Shown: piece after piece, positions 1 through 5,987 of the stretch | Numbering within the stretch: position 1 is the stretch's first letter | Layout of the letters: every line of letters starts with the position of its first letter | Origin: DSUN01 sp035527715 | Lineage (GTDB): Bacteria > Planctomycetota > PUPC01 > DSUN01 | Direction of reading: 5' to 3' | Assembly (NCBI GenBank): GCA_035527715.1 | Contig: DATKZY010000279.1 | Span: 1 to 6,518, forward strand | DNA length: 6,518 bases | The notes under the pieces: model-generated | Told to the model about the DNA's origin: nothing | Seen by the model: only the letters and a program-made list of their open reading frames with translations | Databases searched by the model: none | Translations under genes and position numbers: made by a program

Positions 1-1915
1 GAAAACGACCGCCAAGGAAGATGAGGACGCCAAGAAGAAAGAACAAGAGGAAAGACAGCGGCAGGCGGAAGCGCGGCGGCGAGCAGAGGCCGAGGCGAGA
101 TTCGCCGAGGCAATGAAGCCCGTCGAGGCCCTGGTGGCCCGTTGGGACTTCGCCGCCGCCCTTGAAGCCCTCTCCAAGCTCTTACCCCCAACACCCAACA
201 CCGAACACCTGACACCGTTTTCCTCCCGCCTCGCCACTCGCCGCGACGAGCTGGAGCGTCTCGGCAAGCTCAAGCTCAAGATGATCGAGCGCATCAACAC
301 GGCCACGCCGAAGCTCCGCAAAGGCTCCCTCCTCATCCCTGGCATCAACGCCGACCTCGTGAAGGCCGACGACAAGGCCATCAGCGCCCAGTTCGACAAC
401 GGCAAGACCGAGAGCCACGACTGGCCCGACCTCACCGCGCGCTCTGTCGAGCGACTCCTCCATCTCACCGTGGACTCCGACAGCGCCGACGACCACCTCG
501 CCGCGGGCATCTTCCTCCTCTCTGTGGGCGGGGCCTCCGTGCCCCGCGATTCTGCGGCTGCGGAGGCATTCTTCGACAAAGCGAAGGCCCTGGGCGCCGC
601 GATTGATCGGTATCTCGACCCTCTGGCTGCTGCCGCCTTCGCCAGCGCCAAGACATTGATTGAGGAGGCACGCGGGGCAGAGACGCCCCGCCCACAACAG
701 GGAGAGAAGTTCGCCGCCGCGGAACACGCCCTGGCTGCCATCGAGAAAAAGTATGAAAAGGCCCCCTGGCTCGCCGCCCACAAGGACGACATCGCCTCGG
801 CCCTCGCCGCCGCCAAGTCTGGCGTCGCCGAATCCGAAGCTGAAAGGCTCTACGCCGAAGCGTCGAAGCTCTTCGAGAAGAAGGAACTCTTCGACCTCAA
901 GCCCCTCATCGAAAAGCTCAAGACCTCTTACCCCAAGACCCGTCCCGTCACCGACGCGGCCCGCAAACCCACCTTCGCCGAAATGCTCAAAGCCACCGAA
1001 ACCCTCGGCAAATTCATCACCGTCCGCCAGGACGGCAAGGGCGACTTCACGTCCATCCAGGCCGCCATTGATGCCGCGCCGGCGAATAGCTTGGTCGAGA
1101 TTCAGGACAGCCGCACCTATAGTGAGAAGATAGAGATTCCGAAGGAGATGAGCGGGCTGGCGCTGCGGGGCAGGAGTGGCTGCTGGCCCGTTGTGACGTC
1201 AGCCGGGTGCAGGTCGCCGTTCCCGGTTCTGGTGCGCCTTGCGGCACCCCGTGTCACCCTCGACCGCCTCGTGCTTGCGCACGTCAATGCCGCTGGCCAG
1301 GGCCCTTCATGCGTCCGGGCAGAAAGCGGGCCCTTCCATGTGCGCCGCTGTGTCGTGATTGGCCGCAACGGGGTCTATGCCTTCAGTATGGGTGCACCCG
1401 GCGAGATTGACGGGAGCCTCGTTGCGGGGGCACACCCGACTCTGGAGCGCCGGCTGTCCAGCAGGGACTCGATCTGGCTCGTTGGGCTCTATGGCCTTTC
1501 TCCAGGTTCGCGCATTGAGAATGCAGTGATCTGCGACCCATTTCCGTTCCCACAGTGTGAGCTGTGGCGCTGCACGATCGTGGGCCCAGCCAAGCTGAAG
1601 GATCAGGGAACCCACGTTCTCGACTGTATTGTTCTCGGAGAGGTCGAATCCCCCAATGCGGGTAACCGCATAGAGCACTGCGACATTCTGGGGAAGCCTG
1701 CCTTCGTGGATCTGGCCAGGCCGGGCAAGGGCTGCTTCAGTGCGGACCCGCAGTTCCGCGATCCGGACAATTTCGACTATCGCCTGAAGCCGACCAGCCC
1801 GTGCCGCAAGAAGGCGAGCGATGGGGGGGACATTGGGTGTCGGTATACGCCCGAGATGATCGAGGTCCTGGAGAAGGCGCTGGAGCTGAGGAAGAAGGGG
1901 ATCATCAAGTTCTGA
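1..1915 (+). CDS. Coiled-coil / right-handed parallel beta-helix protein, 5' end outside window
   Basis: The frame is open from the left edge (first full codon at 2) to TGA at 1913-1915, so about 637 codons are visible. The ATG at 113 is probably internal, because the 37 codons before it encode a K/E/R/A-rich coiled-coil that runs smoothly into it. Residues are counted from that ATG. Roughly 1-300 is helical and Ala/Lys/Glu-rich, of no family I recognise. Residues 302-323 (ITVRQDGKGDFTSIQAAIDA and on) match the opening motif of pectin methylesterase-type beta-helices. Residues 324-540 are beta-rich with many cysteines, and 543-564 (SADPQF..DPDNFDYRLKP..SPC) with DIGCRY at 573 is the usual C-terminal cap of right-handed beta-helix proteins. 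Pectinesterase catalytic residues are not evident, so a binding or surface role is as likely as an enzyme. In planctomycetes such modules can follow kinase or membrane domains; the missing N-terminus could hold one. The frame contains two GC-rich palindromic repeats and a heptamer tract, and codon use changes near 1080. Confidence 0.8.
   Translation, partial: KTTAKEDEDAKKKEQEERQRQAEARRRAEAEARFAEAMKPVEALVARWDFAAALEALSKLLPPTPNTEHLTPFSSRLATRRDELERLGKLKLKMIERINTATPKLRKGSLLIPGINADLVKADDKAISAQFDNGKTESHDWPDLTARSVERLLHLTVDSDSADDHLAAGIFLLSVGGASVPRDSAAAEAFFDKAKALGAAIDRYLDPLAAAAFASAKTLIEEARGAETPRPQQGEKFAAAEHALAAIEKKYEKAPWLAAHKDDIASALAAAKSGVAESEAERLYAEASKLFEKKELFDLKPLIEKLKTSYPKTRPVTDAARKPTFAEMLKATETLGKFITVRQDGKGDFTSIQAAIDAAPANSLVEIQDSRTYSEKIEIPKEMSGLALRGRSGCWPVVTSAGCRSPFPVLVRLAAPRVTLDRLVLAHVNAAGQGPSCVRAESGPFHVRRCVVIGRNGVYAFSMGAPGEIDGSLVAGAHPTLERRLSSRDSIWLVGLYGLSPGSRIENAVICDPFPFPQCELWRCTIVGPAKLKDQGTHVLDCIVLGEVESPNAGNRIEHCDILGKPAFVDLARPGKGCFSADPQFRDPDNFDYRLKPTSPCRKKASDGGDIGCRYTPEMIEVLEKALELRKKGIIKF
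190..217 (+). repeat. Four-unit heptanucleotide tandem repeat inside the beta-helix gene
   Basis: Four consecutive 7-base units read AACACCC, AACACCG, AACACCT and GACACCG. They lie in frame and encode a Pro/Asn/Thr stretch (around PNTEHLTP) unlike the surrounding Ala/Leu/Lys helical sequence. Because 7 is not a multiple of 3, gain or loss of one unit would shift the reading frame. The repeat itself is seen directly; any slippage behaviour is inference. Confidence 0.7.
523..548 (+). repeat. GC-rich palindromic repeat, unit 1 (inside CDS)
   Basis: This 26-base unit starts TGTGGGCGGGG and ends GTGCCCCGCG. It contains its own 7-bp stem (GCGGGGC/GCCCCGC) around a 6-base loop. It is nearly identical to the left arm of the intergenic inverted repeat at 1921-2006, and its reverse complement matches the unit at 671-696 at 23 of 26 positions. 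It is read in frame as VGGASVPR (residues 138-145 from the ATG at 113). It looks like a REP-type unit that the gene has absorbed. Confidence 0.8.
671..698 (-). repeat. GC-rich palindromic repeat, unit 2 (inside CDS, inverted)
   Basis: This is the inverted partner of the unit at 523-548, starting CGCGGGGCAG and ending CCCGCCCACAAC. It carries the same 7-bp internal stem. It is read in frame as RGAETPRPQ (residues 187-195 from the ATG at 113). The 122 bases between the two units encode ordinary helical sequence, so this may be two single-unit insertions rather than one element with two ends. Confidence 0.8.
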
Positions 1916-1920
1916 TTCTC

Positions 1921-2006
1921 ATTGTGGGCGGGGCCTCCGTGCCCCGCGCGTCTTCTTCACCGTTCGCAGGAAAGAGGACGCGGGGCAGGGACGCCCCGCC
2001 CACAAT
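1921..2006. repeat. GC-rich inverted repeat (REP doublet-like), intergenic copy
   Basis: The left arm 1921-1948 and right arm 1979-2006 are 28 bases each and pair at 26 positions around a 30-base centre. The outer ends are ATTGTGGGCGGGG and CCCCGCCCACAAT. Each arm is also a small hairpin by itself (GCGGGGC/GCCCCGC, 6-base loop), so the layout is two inverted REP-like units. It begins five bases after the stop codon of the upstream gene and could act as a transcript 3' end, but no T-tract follows. The same units occur inside that gene at 523-548 and 671-698. Confidence 0.85.
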
Positions 2007-2047
2007 GCAAGGGCAAAGCCGACCCGCGCGTGCTCCAAGAGAAGATA

Positions 2048-2061
2048 CGGCCTGAAGGCCG
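2048..2061. repeat. Small palindromic hairpin upstream of the glycosyltransferase promoter
   Basis: CGGCC-TGAA-GGCCG forms a 5-bp GC stem with a four-base loop. It lies between the large inverted repeat and the promoter at 2081. It could be part of a second short repeat family or the tail of the upstream transcript. Only the palindrome is seen; there is no second copy in the window. Confidence 0.45.
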
Positions 2062-2080
2062 CACTACGAACCGAGGCGCC

Positions 2081-2109
2081 TTGACTCGGCGCGCGGAGGG
2101 CCGTATACT
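2081..2109 (+). promoter_or_regulatory. Sigma-70-type promoter for the glycosyltransferase gene
   Basis: TTGACT at 2081-2086 and TATACT at 2104-2109 are separated by 17 bases, each one mismatch from consensus with optimal spacing. The expected transcription start is near 2116, giving a leader of about 45 bases before the ATG at 2162. This also argues that the open frame upstream of 2162 (back to 1922, through the inverted repeat) is not translated. Confidence 0.75.
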
Positions 2110-2161
2110 GGGCGTCGGCACGGGTTGGCCCCCCAGGCCCGAAGGCGGCAGAAGTCCCGAA

Positions 2162-3025
2162 ATGTCCCTGATCTCGCTCATCGTGTTGTCCCACAACAAG
2201 GTCGAGCACACGCGCCGCTGCTTCGCCGGGCTGCTGCGCTCGCCGTATCGCCCCTTCGAGATCGTGGCGGTGGACAACGGCTCGACAGATTCGACGCCCG
2301 ACCTCTATGCCGCGTTCGGCCCCGAGGCCGAGGCCGCAGGCGTGGCCTTCCGCCCCACCCGCCTCGACTCGAACGCCGGCGCCGTGACCGGCCGCAACCT
2401 GGCCCTCCGCCAGGTTCGGGGCGACTACGTGGTGTTCCTCGACAACGACGTGGTGCCCCGCACGCGCTCGTGGCTCGAACGGCTGCGGGCGGCGCTGGAG
2501 GCCGACCCGCGGGCGGGCATCGTGGGGCCGAAGCTCATCTACCCCTTCCCGCCCTATCTCATCCAGTGCGCGGGCGGGGCGGTGACGCCGACGGGCTGGG
2601 TGCACTTCCTGGGCCGCGGCGAGCCGCGCGACACGCCGGCCCTGAACCAGCCCCGCGAGGTGCAGTGCCTCATCTCGGCCTGCTGGATGATGCCGCGCCG
2701 CCTCTACGACGAGCTGGGGCCGCTCGACGAGGGCTTCAACCCCCTCCAGTTCGAGGACATTGATTACTGCTACCGCGCCCGCGCCGCCGGCCACTCCGTG
2801 CTTTACTTGCCGACCGTGGAAATGTATCATTGTGAGAACGTGACGTCGGGCGACACGCCGACGATCAACTACAGATACGTGACGATCAAGAACGGCCTGC
2901 GGTTCAAGAAGCGCTGGCGCCACGTGTTCGAGAACGAGGGCGGGCCGTCGGACAAGGAGTTCCACTGGGCCGACATCCCGAAGCGCGACATCTCCGAGCT
3001 GGGCGAGCTGGAGATGACGGAGTAA
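2162..3025 (+). CDS. Family 2 glycosyltransferase (GT-A fold, rhamnosyltransferase-like)
   Basis: A 287-residue protein expected to transfer a sugar from a nucleotide-sugar donor to a surface-glycan or other acceptor; donor and acceptor cannot be read from sequence. GT2 hallmarks are in order: the N-terminal strand MSLISLIVLSHNK (1-13), VDNGSTD (37-43, nucleotide binding), the NAGAVTGRN segment (71-79), the metal-binding LDNDV (93-97, D94 and D96), and FEDIDYCYRARAAG (197-210) with the likely catalytic-base region E198-D199. There is no transmembrane segment, so it is probably cytosolic or membrane-associated. The start at 2162 is chosen because the family fold begins right there and a promoter lies at 2081-2109; the RBS is weak (GGCAGAAG region). 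The C-terminus (230-287) is charged and lacks a recognised domain. It is 156 bases upstream of ribH on the same strand, with no functional link evident. Class is confident, specificity unknown. Confidence 0.92.
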   Translation: MSLISLIVLSHNKVEHTRRCFAGLLRSPYRPFEIVAVDNGSTDSTPDLYAAFGPEAEAAGVAFRPTRLDSNAGAVTGRNLALRQVRGDYVVFLDNDVVPRTRSWLERLRAALEADPRAGIVGPKLIYPFPPYLIQCAGGAVTPTGWVHFLGRGEPRDTPALNQPREVQCLISACWMMPRRLYDELGPLDEGFNPLQFEDIDYCYRARAAGHSVLYLPTVEMYHCENVTSGDTPTINYRYVTIKNGLRFKKRWRHVFENEGGPSDKEFHWADIPKRDISELGELEMTE

Positions 3026-3064
3026 AGCAACCGCGAATCACGCCGGTCAGAACGGTGGAAGAAT

Positions 3065-3144
3065 GGATGGGTGGATGAATGGATGAATGACAAGCCGAGT
3101 TCGCGCTCCGACATCCATCCATTCATCCAATCATCCATCCATCC
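3065..3144. repeat. GGAT/ATCC-rich imperfect inverted repeat (long hairpin)
   Basis: The left arm 3065-3089 is made of GGATG/GAATG units and the right arm 3120-3144 is its reverse complement at 23 of 25 positions, around a 30-base centre. It fills most of the gap between the glycosyltransferase and ribH and would form a strong stem in RNA. No T-tract follows, so a classical terminator is unlikely. It could be a dispersed element, an mRNA-stabilising structure or an attenuator for ribH. Confidence 0.8.
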
Positions 3145-3167
3145 CCCGCGTCCGCAGGAAAGCTGAG

Positions 3168-3174
3168 AAGGAGG
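3168..3174 (+). promoter_or_regulatory. Strong Shine-Dalgarno for ribH
   Basis: AAGGAGG lies seven bases before the ATG at 3182, a near-perfect anti-16S match at ideal spacing. It fixes the ribH start. It is the strongest ribosome binding site in the window. Confidence 0.85.
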
Positions 3175-3181
3175 CAAGGAA

Positions 3182-3655
3182 ATGCCGAGGATCATCGAGG
3201 GCGAGTTGTCGGCCAAGGGGCTGAAGGTGGGGATCGTGGTGAGCCGGTTCAACGACTTCGTCACCTCGCGGCTGCTGGGCGGGGCGCTCGACGCGCTCCA
3301 GCGGTCGGGGGCGGCGGACGGCGATATCACGGTGGCCCGCGTGCCGGGCGCCCGCGAGGTGCCCATCGTGGCGAAGCACATGGCCGAGAGCGGGGCGTAT
3401 GAGGCGGTGATCTGCCTGGGCGCCGTGATCCGCGGCTCGACGCCGCACTTCGACTACGTGGCCGCCGAATCGAGCAAGGGCGTGGCCGAGATCGCCCTGC
3501 GGACCGGCCTGCCCGTCATCTACGGCATCCTCACCACCGACACCATCGAGCAGGCCGTCGAGCGCGCCGGCACGAAGGCCGGCAACCGCGGCTACGACGC
3601 CGCCATCGCCGCCATCGAACTGGCCAGCGTCCTCAAGCAGCTCAAACAGGGCTAG
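3182..3655 (+). CDS. ribH: 6,7-dimethyl-8-ribityllumazine synthase (RibH)
   Basis: A cytosolic enzyme of 157 residues, normal for the family. It condenses 5-amino-6-ribitylamino-uracil with 3,4-dihydroxy-2-butanone 4-phosphate to form the lumazine that riboflavin synthase converts to riboflavin. Visible landmarks: SRFND (21-25), PGAREVP (55-61), the GAVIRGSTPHFDYV block (80-93) with catalytic His89, and TTDTIEQAVERAGTKAGNRG (118-137), where R128 corresponds to the phosphate-binding arginine. Arg58 stands where many homologues have an aromatic residue in PGAFE; the position varies in the family. Family members form pentamers or 60-subunit capsids; which applies here cannot be read. No other rib gene is in the window, and nusB, a common downstream neighbour, is absent: a terminator hairpin and a convergent operon follow. 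No promoter or FMN riboswitch is apparent in the 156 bases upstream, so read-through from the glycosyltransferase promoter is plausible. Confidence 0.97.
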   Translation: MPRIIEGELSAKGLKVGIVVSRFNDFVTSRLLGGALDALQRSGAADGDITVARVPGAREVPIVAKHMAESGAYEAVICLGAVIRGSTPHFDYVAAESSKGVAEIALRTGLPVIYGILTTDTIEQAVERAGTKAGNRGYDAAIAAIELASVLKQLKQG

Positions 3656-3682
3656 TCCAAGAGTCTTTGGGGGGAGGGGCTC

Positions 3683-3719
3683 GGGGAGGGAGCCTTTCTG
3701 CCAGAAAGGCTCCCTCCCC
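3683..3719. terminator. Terminator-like hairpin between convergent ribH and anti-sigma genes
   Basis: A perfect 17-bp stem: arms 3683-3699 (GGGGAGGGAGCCTTTCT) and 3703-3719 (its exact reverse complement) with a three-base GCC loop. It lies 27 bases after the ribH stop and 6 bases before the end of the anti-sigma frame, so it can serve both strands. On the plus strand a modest pyrimidine run (CTTTCTTATCTCTTC) follows, resembling a weak U-tract; the minus-strand side has none. Confidence 0.8.
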
Positions 3720-3725
3720 GCTTTC

Positions 3726-5075
3726 TTATCTCTTCTGCTCGGCGGGCCCGGCGGCAGGCACTCCCTCGACGCGGACGAAGCGGAGGACCAGGTGAACGGT
3801 CGGCGGGGGGGCGTCCTTGGCCACGACCAGGGCGTCGGGCCGCTGCGCCTCGCGGGGCTGGCCGGCCTGGGGCTGCTCCCCCTTTTCCCACCCCTTGTCC
3901 TTCGCGGGCTCGGTGAGGCGGGCGAGGAGCGCGCGGGCCTCCGGCTCGGGGAGACGGGTCTCGATGACGAACTGGCCGCCGCCCACCGGCTGCACGGCGT
4001 AGGCGAGGCTGGCCGCGTCGAGCGTGGCCTGCGCCTCGGCGAGGCAGCGGGCGAGGTCGGTGTAGGCCAGGCGCCGCTCGATGCGTCGCTCGGCAGCGGA
4101 ATTGGCCGCCTGGCCACCGGCCGCGCCCACCGCTCGGTGAGGCGCGCTCTGGGCGAAGCGGCGCTCCCGCGCGATCTCGTCCAGGAGCTCTTGACGGTCG
4201 GCGGCGCGGCGCTTCTCGCCCGCGAGTGCCGCGGCGGCCTCGGAACTGGCCTTGCCCGCCTTGCGCAGCTCTCCGGCGTTCGCATAGCCATCGAGGTCTT
4301 GCTTCGCCGTCTCCTCCTTCGCCACCTCGGCGGCGGGGGCGGCGGTGGGCCTGGGCGCCGCGGGTTCCGCGACCTTCAGGTCCTTGCGCCCGTCGTCGGC
4401 AGGGGCGCGTTCGCCCTCGGCGAACGCCTCGGCCTTCTTCACCAGGCCGGGCGCGACACTCCGGCCGTCGCTGCCCGTCTTCGCCTCGGCCAGGGCCGGG
4501 CGAGGCGCCTCGGAGAGGTCGCCGTAGCCGAACGCCTTGCGCCGCGCGGCGGCCTCGTCATTTGCCCTGGCGAGGAGTTCCTTGTCGGCCTCCAGCTTGT
4601 CCACGCCGTTGGCCTCGGCCCGCGTGCTCGACCGGCCGCGCGCGGCCACGTCGCCCGCGGCGCGAAGCGCCTCGGCCGGCGCGGCGTGTTCCGGCTCCCC
4701 CTTGCTGTGCTCGCGGAGGGGCGTGACGTCGCGGGCGACCTCGCGCGTGCGGTCGGGGCGATGGGTCAGGAGGAGGGTGATGCCGAAGAGCAGGCAGGCC
4801 GCAGCCGCGAGGGCCGCCGCGCGCCAGCCGCCGAGCCACGGCCGCGAGGGCCGCTGGGCAACGGCGATGGCGCGGCGCACCCGCGGGGCCAGGCCCGCCG
4901 GCGCGGCCCGCCGCGGCAGCGCGCGGACGAGTTCGGCGGTGCGGCGGAGCTGGTCCAGCTCGGCCCGCAGCGCGGCGTCGGCCGACAGGGCCGCCTCCAC
5001 CGCGCGGCGCTCGGCCTCGCCGAGCTCGCCGTCGAGATACGCCGAAAGCTGAGTTCCCACCTCGTCCTTGATCAT
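3726..5075 (-). CDS. Membrane anti-sigma factor, zinc-ligand-less ASD type
   Basis: A 449-residue single-pass protein predicted to hold the adjacent ECF sigma factor inactive at the inner membrane until an envelope signal releases it. Residues 7-40 (QLSAYLDGELGEAE..VEAALSADAALRAEL) match the cytoplasmic anti-sigma domain of the zinc-finger (ZAS) family, but the usual His and Cys ligands are replaced (A29, D33, L36). One hydrophobic helix spans about 84-104 (WRAAALAAAACLLFGITLLL). The outer part, 105-330, is low-complexity Ala/Glu/Lys/Arg and probably extended or coiled. A more ordered segment at about 335-392 (LAYTDLARCLAEAQATLDAA, then AVQPVGGGQFVIETRLPEPE) could be the sensor, and 425-438 (TVHLVLRFVRV) ends in a beta-like strand. 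Start: the ATG at 5075-5073 overlaps the sigma stop as ATGA, indicating translational coupling. The position next to an ECF sigma gene carries most of the assignment; the signal is unknown. Confidence 0.82.
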   Translation of the reverse strand: MIKDEVGTQLSAYLDGELGEAERRAVEAALSADAALRAELDQLRRTAELVRALPRRAAPAGLAPRVRRAIAVAQRPSRPWLGGWRAAALAAAACLLFGITLLLTHRPDRTREVARDVTPLREHSKGEPEHAAPAEALRAAGDVAARGRSSTRAEANGVDKLEADKELLARANDEAAARRKAFGYGDLSEAPRPALAEAKTGSDGRSVAPGLVKKAEAFAEGERAPADDGRKDLKVAEPAAPRPTAAPAAEVAKEETAKQDLDGYANAGELRKAGKASSEAAAALAGEKRRAADRQELLDEIARERRFAQSAPHRAVGAAGGQAANSAAERRIERRLAYTDLARCLAEAQATLDAASLAYAVQPVGGGQFVIETRLPEPEARALLARLTEPAKDKGWEKGEQPQAGQPREAQRPDALVVAKDAPPPTVHLVLRFVRVEGVPAAGPAEQKR

Positions 5076-5656
5076 ACCAGCAGGTCCTTGAGCTGCTCTC
5101 GAAGCGCCTGGCGTGCCCTGTGCAGCCGCGACTTCACGGTGCCTTCGGGGCAGCCCAGCACTTCGGCAATCGCCTGGTAACCGAACCCTTCGATGTCGCG
5201 CATCACGATCACCTCTCGGTAGTCGTCCGCCAGGTCCGCGATGGCCAGCTCGAGCCGCTCCCGCAGCTCGCGCCGCTCGATGGCGGCTCCGGGACGCTCC
5301 GCGTTGTCCTCGACCTGGTGGCCGCGCCCGTCGTCCTCCGACCCCTCGTGGAGCGACAGGGGGCGGAGATGGCGCGCCGAGCCGACCTTTCGCCTGTGGC
5401 TCACCACCACGTTGAAGGCGATCGAGTAGAGCCAGGTGTAGAAGCTCGACCGCCCCTCGAACGCCCCGATGCCACGGAACGCCTTGACGAATGCCTCCTG
5501 AGCCAGGTCCTCGGCGTCCTCCCGCTGGCTCACCATGCGCGAGACGCCGTTGAAGAGCGCGTCCTGGTATCGCTCGACGAGCTGCCCGAAGGCGGCCACA
5601 TCGCCACGCTGGGCCTCGGCGACCAGAAGCTCGTCGGCCTCGTCCACTCGGGCCAT
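5072..5656 (-). CDS. ECF RNA polymerase sigma factor, RpoE-like
   Basis: A 194-residue group 4 sigma-70 factor that redirects RNA polymerase to a stress or envelope regulon. Region 2 spans about 21-90: RYQDALFNGVSRMV, then EDAEDLAQEAFVKAF (46-60) and FYTWLYSIAFNVVVSHRRK (72-90), the core-binding and -10 recognition part. A variable acidic linker follows (91-128). Region 4 spans about 130-183, with LADDYREVIVMRDIEGFGY and the helix-turn-helix IAEVLGCPEGTVKSRLHRAR (163-182) that reads the -35 element. Length and order are typical of the RpoE-like group. The stop overlaps the anti-sigma start (ATGA). A GGAAGAG Shine-Dalgarno lies 8 bases before the ATG. Two promoters precede the gene, one of them a sigma-E-type site, which predicts autoregulation. 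Confidence 0.95.
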   Translation of the reverse strand: MARVDEADELLVAEAQRGDVAAFGQLVERYQDALFNGVSRMVSQREDAEDLAQEAFVKAFRGIGAFEGRSSFYTWLYSIAFNVVVSHRRKVGSARHLRPLSLHEGSEDDGRGHQVEDNAERPGAAIERRELRERLELAIADLADDYREVIVMRDIEGFGYQAIAEVLGCPEGTVKSRLHRARQALREQLKDLLV

Positions 5657-5677
5657 CGGGTTCGCTCTTCCGCTACA

Positions 5678-5705
5678 TTAGACGACGCCCGTTGCGCAAA
5701 GTTCC
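5678..5705 (-). promoter_or_regulatory. Sigma-E/ECF-type promoter, probable autoregulatory site of the sigma operon
   Basis: On the minus strand, GGAACTT (5705-5699) and TCTAA (5682-5678) are separated by 16 bases. This equals the E. coli sigma-E consensus -35 and a consensus-type -10 at accepted spacing. The expected start, near 5671, gives a leader of only about 15 bases carrying the GGAAGAG ribosome site. It lies immediately before an RpoE-like gene, as in known autoregulated ECF operons. Confidence 0.78.
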
Positions 5706-5814
5706 ACAAAATCTTCGCATCCGGACGGCCCCCAGCGACGCAAGCGCCCACAGAATATACCCTTAGGCCGACCGCAGGGCGCGGCGCACCCTCTCCCAGC
5801 CGCCCGCACGTCGG

Positions 5815-5843
5815 ATTATACGGCCCGGCACACCCAATGTCAA
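5815..5843 (-). promoter_or_regulatory. Perfect-consensus sigma-70 promoter upstream of the sigma operon
   Basis: On the minus strand, TTGACA (5843-5838) and TATAAT (5820-5815) are separated by exactly 17 bases, the full housekeeping consensus. The expected start near 5808 gives a leader of about 150 bases to the sigma ATG, running through the sigma-E-type promoter. It probably supplies basal transcription. I see no open reading frame in the leader that I would trust. Confidence 0.8.
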
Positions 5844-5859
5844 CGCACATCCCCGCCTT

Positions 5860-5907
5860 CCCATTGTGGGTTACCCTGCCCCTCCAACAAGGTTGACCCA
5901 CAATGGG
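5860..5907. repeat. ATTGTGGG-ended hairpin, copy 1
   Basis: The left arm CCCATTGTGGGT (5860-5871) pairs perfectly with ACCCACAATGGG (5896-5907) around a 24-base centre. Its right side is in direct repeat with copy 2: GTTGACCCACAATGGGCGC occurs at 5892-5910 and again at 5973-5991. It lies just upstream of the sigma-70 promoter on the minus strand. Confidence 0.8.
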
Positions 5908-5924
5908 CGCTTTGGCCAATAGCG

Positions 5925-5938
5925 TGGCTCCGGAGCCA
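5925..5938. repeat. Perfect 14-bp palindrome between the two hairpins
   Basis: TGGCTCCGGAGCCA is fully self-complementary and sits between the two ATTGTGGG hairpins. It could be an operator-like site or part of a composite repeat. A single palindrome of this length in GC-rich DNA is only suggestive. Confidence 0.4.
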
Positions 5939-5944
5939 TTGTCT

Positions 5945-5987
5945 CCATTGTGGGTCACCTGCTCCCTATGGAGTTGACCCACAATGG
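5945..5987. repeat. ATTGTGGG-ended hairpin, copy 2, containing the ATPase stop codon
   Basis: CCATTGTGGGTCA (5945-5957) pairs perfectly with TGACCCACAATGG (5975-5987); inside, CTCC (5962-5965) pairs with GGAG (5970-5973) around CTAT. The minus-strand TAG stop of the ATPase gene (5966-5968) falls in this inner loop. Copy 2 shares both arm sequences with copy 1 but has a different centre. Confidence 0.82.

Noticed and set aside
302..1915. Calling the beta-helix gene a pectin methylesterase
   Set aside because: Only the opening motif matches; the catalytic Asp/Gln/Arg motifs of pectinesterases are not seen in the later strands, so only the fold is claimed.
1922..2161. N-terminal extension of the glycosyltransferase back to 1922
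   Set aside because: The frame passes through the GC-rich inverted repeat and the promoter at 2081-2109, and the GT2 fold begins exactly at the ATG at 2162.
1919..2965. A 348-codon minus-strand open frame opposite the glycosyltransferase
   Set aside because: Its composition is Arg/Ala/His/Val-rich without motifs, and the plus strand carries the full set of GT2 motifs.
3026..3181. FMN riboswitch upstream of ribH
   Set aside because: The conserved RFN element segments are not recognisable; the gap is filled by the GGAT/ATCC hairpin and is rather short for the full aptamer.
3792..5180. A 462-codon plus-strand open frame opposite the anti-sigma and sigma genes
   Set aside because: It is a GC-driven shadow: the opposite strand has a recognisable ECF sigma factor and anti-sigma domain with an ATGA overlap, while this frame shows no domain.
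5530..5982. A 150-codon minus-strand frame over the sigma promoter region
   Set aside because: It runs through both hairpins and both promoters and overlaps the sigma gene in another frame; no domain is visible.
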